In this document: positions 60,061 to 64,000 of the stretch, piece by piece
How the letters are laid out: the number at the start of each line of letters is the position of its first letter
Numbering within the stretch: the stretch's first letter is position 1
Assembly: GCA_029204225.1 (NCBI GenBank)
Contig: CM055111.1
Span: 4,412,433 to 4,476,432, forward strand
Direction: 5' to 3'
DNA: 64,000 bases
From: Diphasiastrum complanatum
Taxonomy: Eukaryota > Streptophyta > Lycopodiopsida > Lycopodiales > Lycopodiaceae
Translations under genes and position numbers: made by a program
The notes under the pieces: generated by a model
What the model was told of the DNA's origin: nothing
Seen by the model: only the letters and a program-made list of their open reading frames with translations
The model's database searches: none

Positions 60061-61220
60061 GATGCTAAAATCTTCTTGTGTCCTTAGGCTCTGTTCTAAT
60101 GCACCTAGCACTCTCCTTTCTCTCAATAAATGAAGAAGGAGAAGATCTTAAAAGATTTAGAACCCTAAATGACCTCTATCTTGAAACTATTTGGCTTTCA
60201 AGCATAGAAAGGAAGATTGAAACACATGCAACACTTTGCACACACTAAGAATGGATTACAAACTCAAACCAACCTGAACACACTCTTGCTTAAGCTCTCA
60301 AACTTTCCAGCAAGTGACCAAATCAAGTTATGGTGTGAAGAGTTACTTGCATTCTTAGAAAATACCCAAAACTAGGATGCCAAAATTACCTAGTAATGAA
60401 CAAACTTGATCAACATATGATCACCACACTAAGATATTGATTCAACCTGTAAAACCACATGTAAACCACACTTCTAAAAGTTTATAAACTCCAGCAAGTG
60501 ATAAATACAAGATTTAGAGGTGAATGAATGAGCACACTTAGTGAATCACAAGACTAGCTTCACTATCTTGTCAAATCTTGGTGTTTAGATGTAGATCTAA
60601 GATCACTTCACATGAGAATGTTCCTCAACCTGTTAAGAACCTGAAAACACACTTGCATAATGGTTAACACCTTCCAGCAAATGCTCCAATCAAATTACAT
60701 AAGGAGAGTTACTTACATGCTCAACAAAGTACACCAAAATTTATGCCAAAATTGATGACAATCTTTACAATATGCTCTTCACAATGGAGCTTACAATATG
60801 TTCACCCAAAAAAGGGGATCTTTCATCCAAATGGGAGCTTTGCTCAGCCTTTAGGAGAATTACAACTCACTCAAAAGAGCATTTGTCATCCACTTAAGGA
60901 GAAGTTTCATCCACTTAAGGAGAGTGTTCATCCAAGAATGGAGATTGTCAACAATAGGATTGAAAAGAACATTGTTAGTATTGAATATGCACAAGCCTCA
61001 CAATCACAAATGATTAGGTGTTATGATCTGATCCAAAATAGTTTCTTTTCAGCCTCTGATCTTCAATAGACCTGAAATATGCTTTTGATCCACAAGTTCA
61101 ACTCACAAAACAAAGGTTAGTAAGATTTGATCAACAAAGCAATGCAAAATCATGCTAGAACTTGATCAAACATCCAAATATCACCAAAAATGGAATACTT
61201 ACTATGAATAGAAGCCAACC
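60061..61220 (-). other. 5' leader of the Gag-only element with about 180-bp repeats
   Basis: 1.16 kb between the PBS and the Gag ATG without a convincing ORF. Three diverged copies of a unit of about 170-185 bp begin near 60627, 60443 and 60271. They share AACCTG, then CACTTGC/CACTCTTGC, then (T)CCAGCAAgTG and (in two) AAGAGTTACTTaCAT. Possibly a packaging or dimerisation region. Confidence 0.65.
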
Positions 61221-61233
61221 AGCTCTGATACCA
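61221..61233 (-). promoter_or_regulatory. Primer binding site, tRNA-iMet
   Basis: On the minus strand tggtatcagagct directly follows the 5' LTR end. Perfect for initiator Met tRNA priming. Confidence 0.96.
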
Positions 61234-61880
61234 TGTGAAAAATACAGATCCTAAGTGGATCTAAACTCCAAGATCATTGGCTTGAATGCTTGCACTCCAA
61301 ACTACATAAGCTAGGAATTGGCAACACATTCTATGCTACCTAGAATGCAAAGAACTTGATCAAAAAGCATTTATCACAAATGGAAACTTCCATAAACATC
61401 AAGTGCGGCCCAAAATAGCATTATACAGTCCATAATACATCAGCCTACCACTTTTGGAAAGCACCTAAGATCATACACACAAAGCTTGAACTCAATCACT
61501 ACACAATGCCAACAATGGAAGGAGAACCCAATAGAAAAATCTCTCATTAAGCAAATGAATACAATGGATCTGCTCCAACCTGTTTCTCCACGGCCTACCT
61601 GCTATATATAGCTGAGAGAGATGACTCTCTCTCCTCTCTCTAGACCCTCCTTACCTAAAATATGCCCTATATAGGTAAAATTGGCATATATGTCCAAAAT
61701 ACATGAAAATGGACTCATTTCGAAGGTCTTGAAGTTTGACACTTCTTCATACTGAAAAAATACACTTACTAAAAATATCTAGACCTGTTTCACACGTGTG
61801 AAAAGTCAGATCCTAAACTATGTGCCATTTTTAGCAATTTTGGCCTAAAACTAGACAAGGAAATGTTGACAATTTTCACA
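61234..61880 (-). repeat. 5' LTR of the Gag-only element
   Basis: 647 bp, no difference seen from the 3' LTR. The TATA-type motif at 61602-61611 (minus-strand ctatatatag) is the likely promoter. Palindrome TTCACACGTGTGAA at 61789-61802. Confidence 0.97.
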
Positions 61881-61885
61881 GTGAA

Positions 61886-62675
61886 TGCTTTGTAGTCCTG
61901 GAACCAGTCTTGATGGTGAATCATGTGTTGAGTTGCTCCAGAGTCCAGATACCAGGAGTTGATATCCTGCTGCTCTCCAACCTTGGTCATGAAGGCTGCT
62001 TCATCTTCCTCTTGTTCTTGGATCAAGTGACTGGTTGTAGCAGCATTGGCTTGCTGCTAGAACTGCTTCTTCTTCTCATTGTTGTACTTCAAAGTTTGAC
62101 AGTCCTTGATGAGATGACCAGTCCTTTTACAATATTTACTGAATAACTTCTGCACTTGGCTGGAATGATGAAGATCCTGATGTTGTTGGTGTGTTGATAC
62201 AGGCTGCAACCATTAGGGAGACTTGATAATAGAGTCATTATTTCATCTGAATTTTCAATGACTGATCCTGTTGCAGTCATATGCTCCATAAGGTTCTTGA
62301 AAGTGTTGAGATGGCTCGAAACACTATCTACATCAGACATTCTGAGAGTGAAAAATTTCTTCCTCAGATGAAACTTGGAGGTGACGTCTGATAGAGAGTT
62401 GCTAGGATGTTCCATGCATTCTTAGCAGTCTCAGTAGCACATATATGGCTGATCTGAGAGTCCTTGATATTGAGAGTGATCAAGGCAAATGCCTTGCCAT
62501 CTCTCTATCTCCATTTGGTGATGTTGGTTGCATCAGCCTTTGGTTTGACCTCAATGCCATCAATGATGTCCCATAGTTCTTTGTCAAGTAGAACTACTCT
62601 CATCTTGAACTTCCAGATATGGTAGTTCTCTCCGTCGAGCTTGTCAATTAGAGATGAACTAGAAGATGAATCCAT
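61886..62675 (-). pseudogene. Host Copia: Gag and protease front half
   Basis: Gag starts at ATG 62675 (MDSSSSSSLIDKLDGENYHI, KMRVVLLDKELWDIIDGIEV), with a stop near 62505, a frameshift near 62400, KKFFTLRMSDVDSVSSHLNT and MTLLSSLPNGCSL. The zinc knuckle is degraded. The protease start is clear at the left: NSWYLDSGATQHMIHHQDWF (DSGA intact), then QDYKAF, where the Gag-only element cuts it at 61885. The remaining protease continues at 56320. Confidence 0.9.
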
Positions 62676-62802
62676 TCTAGTGTAGAGATCACTGGTAGAA
62701 ATAGCGATGTCTTAATATTGTTGACTGTGCACTTGCTGAGATGAAGTCTCGGTAGAAACAAGACTGATAACTTGCAATAGAAATGCAGATTGCTGAGCCA
62801 CC

Positions 62803-62815
62803 CACTCTGATACCA
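62803..62815 (-). promoter_or_regulatory. Primer binding site of the host Copia
   Basis: Plus-strand cactctgatacca, i.e. tggtatcagagtg on the minus strand, adjacent to the LTR end tgctag at 62816. Confidence 0.85.
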
Positions 62816-63631
62816 TGCTAGAAAATGGTAGGATAGCAATGGAAGTCTGATAACGGTAGTGCAGCAATGAAGATGAAGACTGAGTAGCAATGCAAAAAGA
62901 ACGAAACAGAAGTGAGACAAAAACTTGTACTCTGATTGAATGGGAAAGATGAGTACAAGAGCGTGGAACAATGCAAGACAATAGGTGCATAAAATTCTCC
63001 AGCTGACAATTGTTGATTGCAAAAACTTAGCTAACTGATAGCAACTTAGTTACTTAACTAGAGTACAGCCTCTCCAATCTGGCAAGAGTGTTGATGCTAT
63101 ACATTGATGATTGCATGTCAGTGCTCAACGCATTGGGAGCATGAAATCTTAACTACTTAATGTATTGTAGTCATTATGAATTAGATGGCCATCTTCTCTA
63201 ACTGTAAATGTATGTACAAGTTAGGTGGACTGTCAGAGATGTACTTGAAGTCATCTGATAGCTCATGGATCGACTTTTCCTTGATGATAAAGTCAGATAG
63301 TTCGGACTCATTAGATATTTCGGCCTAGTCCGATTTGTCATCTGAGTCAGATTTGTCGATTGATAACCAATTCAATTAAGTCAACTGATTTGTTTGATGG
63401 GTATATACGTGAGAAGTCGAAGTTGATGGAATGAAGTAAGTCGTGTATTTCGAACACTTCGAGGTTGGGTACCTTGGTGAAACAAGGTTGAGTATATACA
63501 TTGAGAAGTCGAAGTCGATGAAGTCGGACTTCGGACACTGATGACTTCAAAGTTGATGGAGTCGAGTTTGGCTAAATCTTTTAGGATGCTCATTACTCAA
63601 TGGATTTGGTCCTAAACATTGAAATCCAATA
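62816..63631 (-). repeat. 5' LTR of the host Copia
   Basis: About 816 bp. On the minus strand it ends ..TTTTCTAGCA next to the PBS and starts at about 63631, where the expected TG has become TA (tattggatttcaatg versus tgttggaatttgatg in the 3' LTR). Internal gtcgaagt-rich part at 63410-63560. It is much diverged from the 3' LTR, so the host is old. Confidence 0.7.
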
Positions 63632-64000
63632 GGTAGAGGGAGCAAGGATTACACCTCATAATGTTATTTTGGCATGTGTACCAATAGGAGCAAGAGGTGT
63701 ACCAAAATGGTCCAATCAAAGTAGGAGGTGGTTTGAATGAGGTGCAATCATTGTAAGAGGTGATTTGAGAGTGGACCAATCATTGATCTATGTTTCCACC
63801 TATATTGGATCTCGAGCCACTCTATGAGAGAGTGAGAGCTTGCATTGACACTTAGTTTTTTGATAAGAGTGAAAGCTCCAACACTTAAAAAAAAATTTAC
63901 ATTCTCTCTCTCCTCAAGAGCATTTACTATGTATTCTCTCTCTACCTGAGAGCAACCAGATTTTATACTTAGTTTTTTTCATCAAGTGGTCTCATACAAT
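63632..64000 (+). repeat. LTR-like fragment related to the 16.5-kb LTR family
   Basis: It contains ggtccaatcaaagtaggaggtgg and ggaccaatcattgatc, and ends with (ct)n-flanked tctacctgagag phrases, resembling the U3/R part of the LTRs at 16505 and 18617 in plus orientation. Cut by the window edge. Confidence 0.5.

Larger units (their letters stand above)
56326..61880 (-). mobile_element. Intact non-autonomous LTR retrotransposon (TR-GAG-like)
   Basis: A complete 5,555-bp minus-strand element: 5' LTR 61234-61880, PBS 61221-61233, leader to 60061, one CDS 56986-60060, polypurine tract 56973-56984, 3' LTR 56326-56972. Both LTRs are 647 bp and look identical on reading. Perfect 5-bp target duplications gtgaa lie at 56321-56325 and 61881-61885. 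It encodes Gag but no protease, integrase, RT or RNase H, so transposition needs pol from another element. Identical LTRs and an unbroken ORF imply a recent insertion. Confidence 0.96.

Noticed and set aside
60061-60126. 22 codons upstream of the Gag-only CDS start
   Set aside because: The frame is open but begins at TTG; the first ATG in Gag context is at 60060 and gives a normal Copia Gag N-terminus.

Overview
The window looks like repeat-rich, gene-poor nuclear DNA from a land plant with a large genome. The evidence is many Ty1/Copia retrotransposons primed by initiator-Met tRNA (PBS reading tggtatcagagc), a Ty3/Gypsy copy, an En/Spm (CACTA) transposon, MULE-like transposase remnants, GTAAGT-type intron borders and long (GA)n, (CT)n and (GT)n microsatellites. 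The lineage cannot be settled by reading alone. No tRNA, rRNA or CRISPR locus was recognised, and no host gene could be called with confidence.

Layout. 1-540: 3' end of a Copia pol (+). 884-7104: one Copia element broken by an inversion. Its 3' half (LTR, RNase H, RT, end of integrase) lies on the minus strand at 884-3270, and its 5' half (LTR, PBS, gag, protease, integrase) on the plus strand at 4015-7104. Mirrored 5-bp target duplications show they were one insertion. 7105-13990: AT-rich DNA with microsatellites and a few unassigned ORFs, including one possible exon. 14002-14304: fragment with a DGMDQ motif. 14290-17788: Copia with most of its RT deleted; its 3' LTR holds a solo LTR of a second family. 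18617-19269: inverted copy of the host LTR. 21515-22490: another Copia RT/RNase H end. 22470-24150: decayed coiled-coil ORF. 25388-26745: MULE-like transposase remnants. 32222-33350: two abutting minus-strand LTRs. 33850-36980: Gypsy gag-protease-RT. 37243-39560: 5' part of a Copia. 39650-42000: decayed Pro-rich and charged ORFs. 44371-45666: LTR-like unit between direct repeats. 45779-48499: CACTA end, subterminal repeats and two transposase-related exons. 50534-53725: decayed Copia pol (-). 54640-63631: internally deleted Copia (-) interrupted by an intact younger element.

The standout is 56326-61880: an apparently recent 5,555-bp LTR element with 647-bp LTRs that look identical, PBS, PPT and a perfect GTGAA target duplication. 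It carries one uninterrupted ORF of about 1,024 codons. The first quarter is a Copia Gag with a CCHC zinc knuckle; the other roughly 760 residues match no retroelement enzyme I can recognise. It has the architecture of a non-autonomous Gag-only (TR-GAG-like) element, with a large extra domain. A related solo LTR at 16607-17261 shows the family has moved more than once here.

These genes do not form a pathway. The window is layered insertions: old Copia, Gypsy and CACTA copies, then solo-LTR formation, inversion and internal deletion, then the intact Gag-only element on top. If that element is mobile, protease, integrase and RT must come from an autonomous Copia elsewhere, because every pol in this window is broken.
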